In this document: positions 52,490 through 61,440 of the stretch, one piece after another
Layout of the letters: each line of letters starts with the position of its first letter
Numbering within the stretch: position 1 is the stretch's first letter
Assembly: GCF_000182645.1 (NCBI RefSeq)
Contig: NZ_ACQA01000002.1
Span: 496,001-560,000 of the forward strand
Source: Brucella intermedia LMG 3301
GTDB lineage: Bacteria; Pseudomonadota; Alphaproteobacteria; Rhizobiales; Rhizobiaceae
DNA: 64,000 bases
Direction of reading: 5' to 3'
Notes under the pieces: generated by a model
Told to the model about the DNA's origin: nothing
Database searches by the model: none
The model's input: the letters and a program-made list of their open reading frames with translations, nothing else
Made by a program: the position numbers and the translations under genes

Positions 52490-53680
52490 ATGAGCAAGAA
52501 CCGTGGCGTCGTTTATTTGCGGCCCGGGACAGTCGAAGTACGCGATATTGAAGACCCAGTGTTGGCGGCACCGGACGGGAGGAAACTGGACCACGCCGTT
52601 ATACTGAAGGTAATTTCCACCAATATTTGCGGCTCAGATCAACATATGGTCCGGGGACGCACCACTGCCATGCCCGGTCTTGTGCTTGGCCATGAAATTA
52701 CCGGTGAAATTATCGAGAAGGGCAGCGATGTTGAAATGCTCGACGTGGGCGACATCGTTTCGGTGCCATTCAATGTCGCTTGCGGACGTTGCCGCTGCTG
52801 TAAATCCCAGGACACTGGCGTTTGCCTGACGGTCAATCCATCGCGTGCCGGCGGCGCCTATGGTTATGTCGATATGGGAGGCTGGATTGGCGGACAGGCC
52901 CGCTATGTCATGGTTCCCTATGCGGATTTCAATCTGCTCAAATTTCCCGATCGCGAACAGGCGATGGAAAAAATCCGCGACCTGACGATGCTGTCCGATA
53001 TCTTGCCAACCGGTTTTCACGGTGCCGTCAAGGCCGGCGTCGGAGTCGGCTCGATTGTCTATGTCGCGGGCGCGGGGCCAGTCGGTCTTGCCGCCGCCGC
53101 ATCCGCACGCATTCTGGGAGCTGCGGTTGTCATGATCGGCGACTTCAATAAGGAACGTCTGGATCACGCACGGAAAGTCGGGTTCGAACCGATCGATCTT
53201 TCAGCCAGCGACCGTCTCGGCGACATGATCGCAGAGGTCACCGGCAGTAACGAAGTCGATAGTGCTATCGACGCCGTTGGTTTCGAAGCACGAGGCCACA
53301 GCGGCGGTGAACAACCCGCAATTGTGCTTAACCAGATGATGGAGATCACCCGCCCGGCAGGGGCCATCGGTATTCCAGGGCTCTATGTCACCGAAGATCC
53401 GGGAGCCGTCGATAATGCCGCAAAGCAAGGTAGCCTGTCCCTGCGCTTCGGTCTCGGTTGGGCCAAGGCGCAGTCGTTCCATACGGGGCAGACGCCCGTG
53501 CTGAAGTACAATCGTCAGCTGATGCAGGCTATCCTTCATGGACGTCTCAACATAGCCGATATTGTCAACGCTCAGGTGATATCGCTTGAAGATGCGGCAA
53601 AGGGCTATGAGAGCTTTGATCAGGGCGCTGCCAAAAAGTTTGTTCTCGATCCGCACGGCTTGGTGACAAAGGCCGCCTGA
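52490..53680 (+). CDS. fdhA: Glutathione-independent formaldehyde dehydrogenase-like zinc enzyme
   Basis: 396 residues, the length of Pseudomonas putida-type FdhA. ATG 52490 follows GGAGGAGGTAGAC. The catalytic zinc ligands are in NICGSDQHM and GLVLGHEITGEI; CGRCRCCKSQDTGVC carries the structural zinc cysteines; VAGAGPVGLAAAASARILGA is the NAD-binding loop. The long insertion with AGGAYGYVDMGGWIGGQARY is characteristic of this subgroup, which oxidises formaldehyde or disproportionates aldehydes using tightly bound NAD. Related alcohol dehydrogenases cannot be excluded. A clear terminator follows. Confidence 0.9.
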   Translation: MSKNRGVVYLRPGTVEVRDIEDPVLAAPDGRKLDHAVILKVISTNICGSDQHMVRGRTTAMPGLVLGHEITGEIIEKGSDVEMLDVGDIVSVPFNVACGRCRCCKSQDTGVCLTVNPSRAGGAYGYVDMGGWIGGQARYVMVPYADFNLLKFPDREQAMEKIRDLTMLSDILPTGFHGAVKAGVGVGSIVYVAGAGPVGLAAAASARILGAAVVMIGDFNKERLDHARKVGFEPIDLSASDRLGDMIAEVTGSNEVDSAIDAVGFEARGHSGGEQPAIVLNQMMEITRPAGAIGIPGLYVTEDPGAVDNAAKQGSLSLRFGLGWAKAQSFHTGQTPVLKYNRQLMQAILHGRLNIADIVNAQVISLEDAAKGYESFDQGAAKKFVLDPHGLVTKAA

Positions 53681-53710
53681 TTCAATCTGGTTTGGAAAAA
53701 ACATGAGAAG

Positions 53711-53731
53711 GCGCCCAAACGGGCGCTTTTT
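53711..53731 (+). terminator. Rho-independent terminator after fdhA
   Basis: GCGCCC (53711-53716), loop AAAC, GGGCGC (53721-53726), then TTTTT: a textbook intrinsic terminator 30 nt after the fdhA stop. Confidence 0.9.
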
Positions 53732-53748
53732 CTGTTGAAATTGCTCGC

Positions 53749-53766
53749 ATCTGTAACGTTACAGAT
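53749..53766. promoter_or_regulatory. LacI-type operator, distal copy
   Basis: ATCTGTAACGTTACAGAT is a perfect 18-bp palindrome with a central CG, the usual form of LacI/GalR-family operators. It lies 215 nt upstream of the sugar-binding protein start. The LacI gene at 60400-61440, at the far end of the same gene set, is the natural candidate regulator. Confidence 0.75.
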
Positions 53767-53949
53767 TCTCCGGCTTCTGACACTTCGACGACCGTTCGTT
53801 CGGAAATGGCACATATTGGAATGCTTTGCTCCGAGAAAAACGCCATCAAAAAAATACGGTTAAAACAACAACTTATTTTCCTACAGATGCGGAATCCCTG
53901 AAGATGCGCACAAGAGGGGTTGCAAGTGAGACCTTTTTGACTACCATAC

Positions 53950-53965
53950 CTGTAACGTTTCAGAT
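53950..53965. promoter_or_regulatory. LacI-type operator, proximal copy
   Basis: CTGTAACGTTTCAGAT matches the distal operator with one change in the right arm and a different left flank. It lies just upstream of the ribosome site, so a bound repressor would block initiation or early elongation. TTGCAA with TACCAT (16-nt spacer), ending near 53947, is a possible promoter immediately before it. The 200-nt distance between the copies would allow looping. Confidence 0.7.
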
Positions 53966-53980
53966 TTGGGAGGAGATGGA

Positions 53981-55237
53981 ATGTTGCTTCAAAGAGCAAA
54001 GACGCTCACCGCATCCGTTTGTCTGGCTATGACAGCGTTGACAATGGCAGGTTCGGCCTCGGCGGCCAATCTTGAAGTCACCCATTGGTGGACATCCGGC
54101 GGTGAAGCTGCGGCGGTCAAGGTTCTTGCTGAAAAATTTGATGCGCTCGGCGGCGACAAATGGGTCGATGGAGCGATAGCCGGTAGCGGCTCTACCGCAC
54201 GCCCAATCATTATCAGCCGAATTTTGGGCGGCAATCCGATGGGGGCGACGCAGCTCAATCATGGACGGCAGGCTGAAGAGCTGGTGCAAGGCGGCCTGAT
54301 GATGGACCTGACCGAGCTTGCTGAAAAGGAAGGCTGGGCTGATTTCATTCGCCCTAAGAGCCTCCTGGAATCCTGCACCTTTGAAGGACGTCTCTATTGC
54401 GTTCCGCTGAATATTCATTCCTGGGAATGGATGTGGGTCAATCCGCAAGCATTTCGTGATGCCGGAACAGAGCCGCCCAAGAATTGGAATGATCTTGTCG
54501 CTGCGGCTCCCAAGCTGAAGGAAAAGAACATCGTTCCTCTCGCAACCGGTGACGGCTGGCAGGTGAACGGCATACTGACGGTCCTGACGACTGCGATTGG
54601 CGGCAAGGACCTTTACCTGAAGGTCAACAAGGACAAGGATGCTGATGCGGCGCGGGGGCCTGAAATGAAGAAGGTCTTTGAAGCGCTGGCGCAGGCACGC
54701 GAACTGGCTGATAAGGGTTATGTTGGCCGCTCATGGAACGAGGCGACCAATATGGTGCTGACCGGGCGCGCAGGAACACAGATCATGGGGGACTGGGCGC
54801 AGGGTGAGTTTGGTACAGCCGGAAAGGTTGCAGGCAAGGATTATGACTGCTTGCCGGGACTCGGTGTCCATCCGTATCTGGATACTGGCGGCGACGCGAT
54901 CTACTTCCCGAAGAACAAGGACCCGGAAGTTACGAAAGCGCAGCTAAAGCTGGCTAGCATGCTTGTTTCCAAGGATACGCAGGTCGCGTTCAATCTTGCC
55001 AAGGGTTCTCTGCCGATCCGTGGCGATGTCGACCTTGAGGCAGCCTCGACTTGCATGCGTGCGGGCATCGAGATTTTGAAGAACCCGGATAACATCGTTC
55101 CATCAGTAGAGCAATTGCGCGCACCGGACACGCAAGGGCAGATCGAAAGTCTGGCGGCTGAGTTTTTCTCCAATCCCGATATGACCGTTGATGACATTCA
55201 GGAACGTTTTGCCGAGATTATCGAGCAGGCACAATAG
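53981..55237 (+). CDS. CUT1 sugar ABC transporter, substrate-binding protein
   Basis: 418 residues from ATG 53981 (GGGAGGAGATGGA upstream; TTG 53966 is rejected). Residues 1-28 are a signal peptide ending SASAA. The mature start, NLEVTHWWTSGGEAAAVKVL, with GNPMGATQLNHGRQAEELV and SWEWMWVNPQAFRDAG, is typical of extracellular solute-binding family 1 proteins of the glucose/mannose type (GtsA-like). Paired cysteines flank CTFEGRLYC. It heads an importer operon under two LacI-type operators. The sugar bound is unknown; downstream isomerase and oxidoreductase genes suggest an uncommon hexose or polyol. Confidence 0.9.
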   Translation: MLLQRAKTLTASVCLAMTALTMAGSASAANLEVTHWWTSGGEAAAVKVLAEKFDALGGDKWVDGAIAGSGSTARPIIISRILGGNPMGATQLNHGRQAEELVQGGLMMDLTELAEKEGWADFIRPKSLLESCTFEGRLYCVPLNIHSWEWMWVNPQAFRDAGTEPPKNWNDLVAAAPKLKEKNIVPLATGDGWQVNGILTVLTTAIGGKDLYLKVNKDKDADAARGPEMKKVFEALAQARELADKGYVGRSWNEATNMVLTGRAGTQIMGDWAQGEFGTAGKVAGKDYDCLPGLGVHPYLDTGGDAIYFPKNKDPEVTKAQLKLASMLVSKDTQVAFNLAKGSLPIRGDVDLEAASTCMRAGIEILKNPDNIVPSVEQLRAPDTQGQIESLAAEFFSNPDMTVDDIQERFAEIIEQAQ

Positions 55238-55310
55238 TCTCGGTCTGGTCTTGCGCCGTCCCTGAGGATGGCGGTGCAGGACCCCGAAAACCGGGATAGG
55301 GAGGAATATC

Positions 55311-56219
55311 ATGGCCGTCATCGAAGAGGGCAATCGTCGAAAGCCGCCGGGAATATTTCGCAATCTGAATGCGAAAGTTGCAGCCCTTCCGATGATCGCG
55401 ACGGTTCTCGTGGTCTTCATTGGCTGCACGCTCTGGACAGTCCTTTATTCCTTCACGTCTTCCAAATCGCTGCCGATGTTGAACTTTGTCGGCTTCGATC
55501 AATACACGCGCCTGTTCTCTGCCACCCGCTGGCATGTGTCGGTCCGCAATCTTGCGATCTATGGTGTCCTGTGCATGGGCTTTTCGCTCGTGACGGGCTT
55601 TGTCCTTGCGGCGTTGATGGACCAGAAGATTCGTTTCGAAAATACGTTCCGCACAATCTTTCTCTATCCCTATGCCTTGTCGTTTATCGTGACGGGTCTC
55701 GTCTGGCAGTGGATATTCAATCCACAACTCGGACTGGAGAAAGTGGTCCGCGATATAGGTTTCGAAAATTTCCATATGGCGATCCTGTCGAGCCGGACCT
55801 ACGTCATTTATGCGATTGTCATTGCCGGGCTTTGGCAGATGACAGGGCTCGTCATGGTTCTGATGCTGGCGGGGCTGCGCAGTGTCGATGAGGAAATCTG
55901 GAAGGCCGCACGAGTTGACGGCATTCCGAAATGGAAAACCTATCTGTTCATCATCCTGCCGATGATGCGCCCCGTCCTGGTGACGACCATCGTGTTGATC
56001 GCGACGGGTATCGTCAAACTCTACGATCTGGTTGTCGCCATGACCAATGGCGGTCCCGGCATCGCATCGGAAGTGCCGGCAAAATACGTCTATGACTTCA
56101 TGTTCGGCTGGGCCAATCTGGGGCAGGGGCTTGCTGCATCTACGGTCATGTTGACTACAGTTTTGATCATCCTCGTTCCGTGGACGATGTTTGAGCATAG
56201 CCGGAGAAAAACGCGATGA
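55311..56219 (+). CDS. CUT1 sugar ABC transporter, permease 1 (MalF-like)
   Basis: 302 residues with six membrane segments, the first LPMIATVLVVFIGCTLWTVLYS. The ATPase-contact loop EEIWKAARVDGIPKWKTYLFIILPMM near residues 189-214 is the EAA motif. The ribosome site is AGGGAGGAATATC. It overlaps the second permease by 4 nt (ATGA), as expected for a heterodimeric channel. Confidence 0.93.
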   Translation: MAVIEEGNRRKPPGIFRNLNAKVAALPMIATVLVVFIGCTLWTVLYSFTSSKSLPMLNFVGFDQYTRLFSATRWHVSVRNLAIYGVLCMGFSLVTGFVLAALMDQKIRFENTFRTIFLYPYALSFIVTGLVWQWIFNPQLGLEKVVRDIGFENFHMAILSSRTYVIYAIVIAGLWQMTGLVMVLMLAGLRSVDEEIWKAARVDGIPKWKTYLFIILPMMRPVLVTTIVLIATGIVKLYDLVVAMTNGGPGIASEVPAKYVYDFMFGWANLGQGLAASTVMLTTVLIILVPWTMFEHSRRKTR

Positions 56220-57178
56220 CGGAAGCTGTTCTGAACGGGAGGGTACGAGCCGGAACCGAAGCTGCGACGGACCAGACGCGTCCTGCAGCGAAGCAGGTCT
56301 CCCAGCCCTGGGGGCGCAAACCGAAACGGCGCTTTGCCCCAGCAACCATCATGCTCTACAGCGTGCTGTTTGTTTCTGCCGTCTATTACCTGCTGCCGCT
56401 TTATGTGATGGTTGTCACATCCCTGAAGGGTATGCCTGAAATCCGGCTAGGCAACATCTTTGCGCCGCCGGTCGAAATCACGTTCGAACCTTGGGTCAAG
56501 GCATGGAGCCAGGCTTGCACCGGCCTTTATTGCGAAGGAATCAGTGCAGGATTCTGGAATTCCATCAAGATCACCGTGCCGAGCGTGATCGTTTCCATCG
56601 CGATCGCATCGGTGAATGGCTACGCGCTGGCAAACTGGAAGTTCAAGGGATCGGAAATCTTCTTCGCCGTGCTGCTGTTCGGGGCGTTCATTCCGTATCA
56701 GGTCATGCTCTATCCGCTCGTTATCATTACACGCGAGCTGGGAATTTTCGGCACCCTGACCGGCGTTGTCTTCATCCATACGATTTTCGGCATGCCGATC
56801 CTCACGCTGCTGTTCCGCAATTATTTCGCCGGTCTGCCGCCGGAATTGTTCAAGGCGGCGCGTGTGGACGGTGCAGGCTTCTGGCGAATTTTCTTTCAGA
56901 TCATGCTGCCGATGTCACTGCCAATTTTCGTAGTTGCGATCATTTTGCAGGTGACCGGTATCTGGAACGACTTTCTGTTTGGCGTGGTGTTCGCCGGAAC
57001 GAAGAATTTTCCGATGACCGTGCAGTTGAACAATATTGTCAATTCCATGCAGGGCGTGAAGGAATACAACGTCAATATGGCAGCCACGATCCTGACCGGT
57101 GCCGTGCCACTGCTCGTTTACTTCCTCTCCGGCCGTTATTTCGTTCGCGGTATTGCCGCTGGCGCAGTGAAAGGATGA
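56216..57178 (+). CDS. CUT1 sugar ABC transporter, permease 2 (MalG-like)
   Basis: 320 residues with a hydrophilic ~38-residue N-terminus rich in Arg/Lys and six membrane segments, starting IMLYSVLFVSAVYYLLPLYV. The EAA loop is PPELFKAARVDGAGFWRIFFQIMLP near residues 207-231. YPLVIITRELGIFGTLTGV and LFGVVFAGTKNFPMTVQLNN are typical of the MalG/GtsC group. It lies 4 nt before the ATPase gene. The pair of permeases should form the pore for the sugar delivered by the binding protein. Confidence 0.93.
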   Translation: MTEAVLNGRVRAGTEAATDQTRPAAKQVSQPWGRKPKRRFAPATIMLYSVLFVSAVYYLLPLYVMVVTSLKGMPEIRLGNIFAPPVEITFEPWVKAWSQACTGLYCEGISAGFWNSIKITVPSVIVSIAIASVNGYALANWKFKGSEIFFAVLLFGAFIPYQVMLYPLVIITRELGIFGTLTGVVFIHTIFGMPILTLLFRNYFAGLPPELFKAARVDGAGFWRIFFQIMLPMSLPIFVVAIILQVTGIWNDFLFGVVFAGTKNFPMTVQLNNIVNSMQGVKEYNVNMAATILTGAVPLLVYFLSGRYFVRGIAAGAVKG

Positions 57179-57182
57179 GTTC

Positions 57183-58253
57183 ATGAATTCAAGCGTTTCC
57201 ATCCAGGACCTGTCGCTTGGCTTCGGCACGGTCAATGTGCTGCAAAATCTCAATCTGGAAATCGGGGAAGGCGAGTTTCTCGTGCTTCTTGGGCCGTCCG
57301 GCTGCGGAAAGTCCACGCTGCTCAATTGCGTGGCTGGTCTTCTCGATATTTCCGAAGGCAGCATCTTCATCAAAGGCCGTAATGTCACCTGGGATGAGCC
57401 GAAGGACCGAGGCATCGGCATGGTGTTTCAATCCTACGCGCTTTACCCGCAAATGACTGTCGAAAAGAATCTTTCTTTCGGATTGCGCGTGGCCGGTCTG
57501 CCGAAGGGAGAGATCGACAATCGCATCAAGCGTGCTGCCGAAATTCTCCAGATCGAACCCTTGCTGCAACGCAAACCCTCGGCATTGTCTGGCGGTCAGC
57601 GTCAGCGTGTTGCGATCGGTCGTGCATTGGTGCGCGACGTCGATGTGTTCCTGTTCGACGAACCGCTTTCCAATCTCGATGCAAAATTGCGCTCCGAACT
57701 GCGCGTCGAGATCAAACGCCTTCATCAGAAACTCGGCAACACGATGATCTACGTTACCCACGACCAGATTGAAGCGCTGACGCTGGCGGATCGCATTGCC
57801 GTGATGAAAGGTGGCGTGGTTCAGCAACTGGCCGACCCGCTGACGATCTACAACCGCCCGAAGAACCGGTTTGTCGCGGGTTTCCTGGGGTCGCCATCGA
57901 TGAATTTCTTCGCTGGTGAAATTGCGGTCACAGAAGGAAAGGCCGTATTCCACATCGGACAGACAGCCGTAGGGCTGGACGGATATGACGGAGCGCTACA
58001 GCCGGGCCGGAAGGCAACACTCGGTGTTCGTCCGGAACATGTCAGGCTTGAGATCGAGGACGGTTTCGAGGCGACAGTCGATCTGGATGAACCGATGGGT
58101 GCCGATAGTCTGGTCTGGCTTCGGCTGAACGGGCATCCGCTTTCCGCGCGCGTGGAAGCTGGAAAGCGTTATCGGGCAGGAGAGAAGGTCAGGATCGGCT
58201 TCAAACCCGATACCCTGTCGCTTTTCGATGCTCAAACGGAGGAGAGGCTTTAG
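57183..58253 (+). CDS. CUT1 sugar ABC transporter, ATP-binding protein (UgpC/MalK-like)
   Basis: 356 residues. Walker A is GPSGCGKST (residues ~39-47), Q-loop FQSYALYPQM, signature LSGGQRQRV, Walker B VFLFDEPLSNLDA and switch His VTHDQIEA. The C-terminal OB-like domain (RPKNRFVAGFLGSPSMNFF through KATLGVRPEHVRLE) is the MalK/UgpC regulatory domain. The ribosome site is AAGGATGAG. It completes the importer. Its own OB domain may carry regulation by sugar supply, as in related proteins. Confidence 0.94.
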   Translation: MNSSVSIQDLSLGFGTVNVLQNLNLEIGEGEFLVLLGPSGCGKSTLLNCVAGLLDISEGSIFIKGRNVTWDEPKDRGIGMVFQSYALYPQMTVEKNLSFGLRVAGLPKGEIDNRIKRAAEILQIEPLLQRKPSALSGGQRQRVAIGRALVRDVDVFLFDEPLSNLDAKLRSELRVEIKRLHQKLGNTMIYVTHDQIEALTLADRIAVMKGGVVQQLADPLTIYNRPKNRFVAGFLGSPSMNFFAGEIAVTEGKAVFHIGQTAVGLDGYDGALQPGRKATLGVRPEHVRLEIEDGFEATVDLDEPMGADSLVWLRLNGHPLSARVEAGKRYRAGEKVRIGFKPDTLSLFDAQTEERL

Positions 58254-58402
58254 ATGAACAGAGAACAACGCTCCCCTTAACAGCCTTCAGCAAGAGGCGA
58301 CCATTGTTTTTGCTGACGGATCGGACACCGCGTCGATCCGCATGGGCGCATTTTGCTCAGAAAAACCAATGTAATTCTGGAACGAGTTCAAAGGATAAGG
58401 AC

Positions 58403-59149
58403 ATGAACGGATATTCCTATCAGCTTTACAGCTCTCGCAATTTCCAGCCGCTGGAGCGCACACTCACAATGTTGCGCGACCTCGGTTATCGTCGTGTAGA
58501 AGGTTACGGGGGGATTTATGGTGATCCCGTTCGATTAAAGAAGGATCTCGATGCTTTGGGGCTTTCCATGCCTACCGGCCATTTTGGTCTGGATATGCTG
58601 GAAAATGAAGTGAGCCGCGTTCTGGAGATTGCCAAGGTTGCCGATATGAAGGCGATCTTCTGTCCTTATCTCGATGCAGATCGCCGCCCGGATAGTGTCG
58701 CTGGCTGGCAGGAGTTTGGTAAACGCCTGGTCGCGGCTGGTGAGCCTTATCGCAAGGAAGGCTATGCCTTTGGCTGGCACAACCACGATTTCGAGTTCCG
58801 GCCCTTGGCTGACGGTTCCGTGCCGCAGGAACACATCATGAATGCTTCGCCCGATCTGGCCTGGGAGGCCGATATTGCCTGGATCATCAAAGGGGGAGCC
58901 GACCCGCTTGAATGGATCGAGCGTTACGGCGACCGGATACTGGCAGTTCATGTAAAGGACATCGCGGTGAATGGAGAAAAGGCCGACGAAGACGGTTGGG
59001 AAGATGTTGGTCACGGGACCGTCGACTGGCCTGCCTTGTTTACGGCTTTGCGCAAGACGCCTGCCCGCTATTTCATCATGGAACACGATAACCCGTCGGA
59101 CGATACCCGGTTTGCGAGCCGTTCCATCGAAACCGTAAGAACTTTCTAA
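58403..59149 (+). CDS. Xylose isomerase-like TIM-barrel sugar isomerase/epimerase
   Basis: 248 residues from ATG 58403 (AAGGATAAGGAC upstream); the extension to 58304 lacks a ribosome site. It belongs to the AP-endonuclease-2/xylose isomerase-like TIM superfamily: YRRVEGYGGIYGDP near the N-terminus, AFGWHNHDFEFRP with the metal-ligand His/Glu region, LAWEADIAWIIKGG, LAVHVKDI and a C-terminal FIMEHDNPSDD. The metal-binding acid/His residues look present. In operons with a Gfo/Idh enzyme such proteins usually act as keto-sugar isomerases, epimerases or inosose dehydratases. The actual substrate is not known. Confidence 0.83.
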   Translation: MNGYSYQLYSSRNFQPLERTLTMLRDLGYRRVEGYGGIYGDPVRLKKDLDALGLSMPTGHFGLDMLENEVSRVLEIAKVADMKAIFCPYLDADRRPDSVAGWQEFGKRLVAAGEPYRKEGYAFGWHNHDFEFRPLADGSVPQEHIMNASPDLAWEADIAWIIKGGADPLEWIERYGDRILAVHVKDIAVNGEKADEDGWEDVGHGTVDWPALFTALRKTPARYFIMEHDNPSDDTRFASRSIETVRTF

Positions 59150-59162
59150 ATTGGAGAAAGAA

Positions 59163-60329
59163 ATGACCAGGAAACTTGGTGTCGGGATTATCGGCTGCGG
59201 CAATATATCAGCTACATATCTGCGGCTGTCACCTATGTTTCGAAGCATTGAAATGAGGGCTTGCGCAGATATCAATCTGGCGGCGGCAAATGCGCGGGCA
59301 GAAGAGTTCGGCGTAAAGGCACAGACTATTGAGGAACTGCTTCGGAATGATGACATAGACATCATCGTCAATCTGACAATTCCAGATGCCCACTATGCAG
59401 TAACCAAGCAGATACTGGCGGCAGGCAAACACGCCTATTCGGAAAAGCCGCTGGTTCTTTCAATGGAGCAGGGGCTGGAACTGAAGGCACTTGCCGACGG
59501 CCGCGGTCTCAAAGTGGGGTGCGCTCCTGACACTTTTCTGGGCGGTGCGCACCAGCTGGCGCGGCGCGAAATCGATAGTGGGAATGTCGGCCGTATCACT
59601 TCAGGCACCTGCCACGTCATGAGCCATGGTATGGAGCATTGGCATCCGAACCCGGACTTCTTCTTCAAGCATGGTGGCGGCCCCATTCTCGATCTCGGGC
59701 CTTATTACATCGCAAATCTCGTCAATCTCATCGGGCCTGTGAAGCGTGTCGCGGCTTTGACTTCCATGGCGACCCCGACGCGGACGATCAGTTCGGAGCC
59801 GCGCAAAGGCGAAACCATTCCCGTTGAGACACCAACCACCATTCACGCGCTGCTGGAATTCGAGCAAGGCGCAACAATAACGCTTTCAGCAAGTTGGGAT
59901 GTGTGGGCGCACCGCCATGCGAACATGGAACTATATGGCACCGAGGGATCGCTCTATCTGCCGGACCCAAATTTTTTCGGTGGGGAAGTCCAGATAGCGA
60001 AGCCGGGTGAGCCAGCCGAACCAGTCGAAAACTGGGAACACCCCTTTGGCATCGCCAATGAGCAGCACTCGCAAGGTATGATGGCCAACTATAGAGCGGC
60101 AGGACTGGCAGATATGGCGGCCGCCATCCTGGATGGTCGCGATATGCGCTGTTCGCTGGAACGCGCCCTGCATGGGGTCGATGTCATGCTGGCCATTCTG
60201 AGATCAGGTGAAGAAAAGCGTTTCATCGACATTGAAACACGATGCACGCGCCCTGAAGCACTCGATATCGCTGCCGCAGAAGCCTTGCTTCAGCCGGAAG
60301 AAAACAGACAGAAACGGGCGGCAAACTGA
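59163..60329 (+). CDS. Gfo/Idh/MocA-family oxidoreductase
   Basis: 388 residues from ATG 59163 (TTGGAGAAAG upstream). The N-terminal Rossmann fold has LGVGIIGCGNISATYL, then INLAAANARAEEFG; the EKPL motif is in HAYSEKPLVLS near residues 97-107. The C-terminal domain has GGGPILDLGPYYIANLVNL, where the conserved Asp and a later His region match family catalytic sites. It oxidises or reduces a sugar or inositol derivative with NAD(P). It is 13 nt after the TIM-barrel gene, so the two probably act in sequence on the imported sugar. Confidence 0.9.
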   Translation: MTRKLGVGIIGCGNISATYLRLSPMFRSIEMRACADINLAAANARAEEFGVKAQTIEELLRNDDIDIIVNLTIPDAHYAVTKQILAAGKHAYSEKPLVLSMEQGLELKALADGRGLKVGCAPDTFLGGAHQLARREIDSGNVGRITSGTCHVMSHGMEHWHPNPDFFFKHGGGPILDLGPYYIANLVNLIGPVKRVAALTSMATPTRTISSEPRKGETIPVETPTTIHALLEFEQGATITLSASWDVWAHRHANMELYGTEGSLYLPDPNFFGGEVQIAKPGEPAEPVENWEHPFGIANEQHSQGMMANYRAAGLADMAAAILDGRDMRCSLERALHGVDVMLAILRSGEEKRFIDIETRCTRPEALDIAAAEALLQPEENRQKRAAN

Positions 60330-60355
60330 CTTTGCATCGCTCCTCCCGAGCGATT

Positions 60356-60393
60356 GGAGGCTATCCCGATCCCGCGGGATTGGGGTGGCCTCC
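60356..60393. terminator. Bidirectional terminator between oxidoreductase and LacI genes
   Basis: The 38 nt form two 19-nt arms meeting at CCCG/CGGG, pairing perfectly apart from three G-T wobbles, with end sequences GGAGGC and GCCTCC. Its place between two convergent stops (60329 and 60400) fits a shared terminator, though no long T-run is present on either side. Confidence 0.75.
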
Positions 60394-60399
60394 ACCCAC

Positions 60400-61440
60400 C
60401 TAGCCTATCGTCTGCAGAGACTTGATGTCCTTGCCGTTGATTCGGCCCAGAATGGCTTTACCAAGTTGTTGGCCCGCGAGCTTGAAACTCTCCTCAACAA
60501 CAATCAGGCCCGGACGAAACCAGTGCAAAATCTCGGTCGACTGTTTGGCTGCTACATCAACTTCATTGCCGATGTTCATTCCCGCATCTTCGATACCTGC
60601 AACAATTGCTAATGCAGCCGCACTGCCGGAGCAGATGATGCCGTCCGGCCGATCTGCTCTCTTCATCAGTTGAGCAACATGCAGCCGCAAGCCCTCAAGG
60701 GACGTATCGAGATCAACCCCTTCAAATGGTGATCCACTGCAATGAAAGGTCCGCAGCCCCTCATAAAATCCACCCACCATATGCCGGTAATAGGTGAGGT
60801 GCGCTGGCGGAGTCAGCAGGGCAAGCCGCCTCCGCCCGAGCGTCGACAGTTTGCCGACCATCTCGAGGGCAAAAGTGAAATTATCAAAGTCATGATAAGG
60901 ATGTTCGATGCCCGTATCAGTGCGTCCGTGGGTGGCGAACGGGAAATCATGTTCGGTCAGATAATGGACGCGTTGATCGTCCGGTTCTGTGCGTGAGAAT
61001 ATAATTCCGTCGGCTGAACCTGTCTCGACGATATAGCGGATCGGCTCGATGGGTGCCCTTGAATGAAAATAGGGCGTTAGAATGAGATGGTATTGCGTTT
61101 CGGCCAGTACATCCGCAACACCATGAATGACCTGACTGGTAAAACCCATAATTTCATCTTGCGTATTAAGGACCAGCGCAATGACGTTTGTTTTACCGGT
61201 GCGAAGGCGTACACCTGCACGATTGGGGCGGTATCCGATCTGCCTCGCGATCAATTGCACGCGTTTGCGGGTTTCGGGGCCGATTTCAGGGGCATCCTTC
61301 AAGGCGCGGGAAACCGTGGTTACGCCCAGGCCAGTCATGAATGCTATTGTCTTCAGCGTGGGACGTTCGTTTTCGAGGAACGGTTTGGCTGGATTTGGCG
61401 GCTTGGAAACCGGCTGGCTCCGTTTTTCATTCATGCGCAT
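60400..61440 (-). CDS. LacI-family regulator of the sugar operon
   Basis: 346 residues with a ~27-residue N-terminal extension rich in Pro before the HTH (PTLKTIAFMTGLGVTTVSRAL), then DAPEIGPETRKRVQLIARQI and the hinge. The ligand domain starts at VIALVLNTQDEIMGFTSQV and ends with LVVVEESFKLAGQQLGKAIL, the usual LacI fold. ATG 61440 has no strong ribosome site; ATG 61434 is an alternative. Convergent with the sugar operon; two LacI-type palindromes at that operon's promoter are its likely targets. Its own upstream region has no matching palindrome, so autoregulation is not indicated. Confidence 0.87.
   Translation of the reverse strand: MRMNEKRSQPVSKPPNPAKPFLENERPTLKTIAFMTGLGVTTVSRALKDAPEIGPETRKRVQLIARQIGYRPNRAGVRLRTGKTNVIALVLNTQDEIMGFTSQVIHGVADVLAETQYHLILTPYFHSRAPIEPIRYIVETGSADGIIFSRTEPDDQRVHYLTEHDFPFATHGRTDTGIEHPYHDFDNFTFALEMVGKLSTLGRRRLALLTPPAHLTYYRHMVGGFYEGLRTFHCSGSPFEGVDLDTSLEGLRLHVAQLMKRADRPDGIICSGSAAALAIVAGIEDAGMNIGNEVDVAAKQSTEILHWFRPGLIVVEESFKLAGQQLGKAILGRINGKDIKSLQTIG

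Noticed and set aside
55268-55891. 207-residue frame overlapping the first permease gene in another frame
   Set aside because: The MalF-like frame has six membrane helices, EAA loop and strong ribosome site; the alternative has none.
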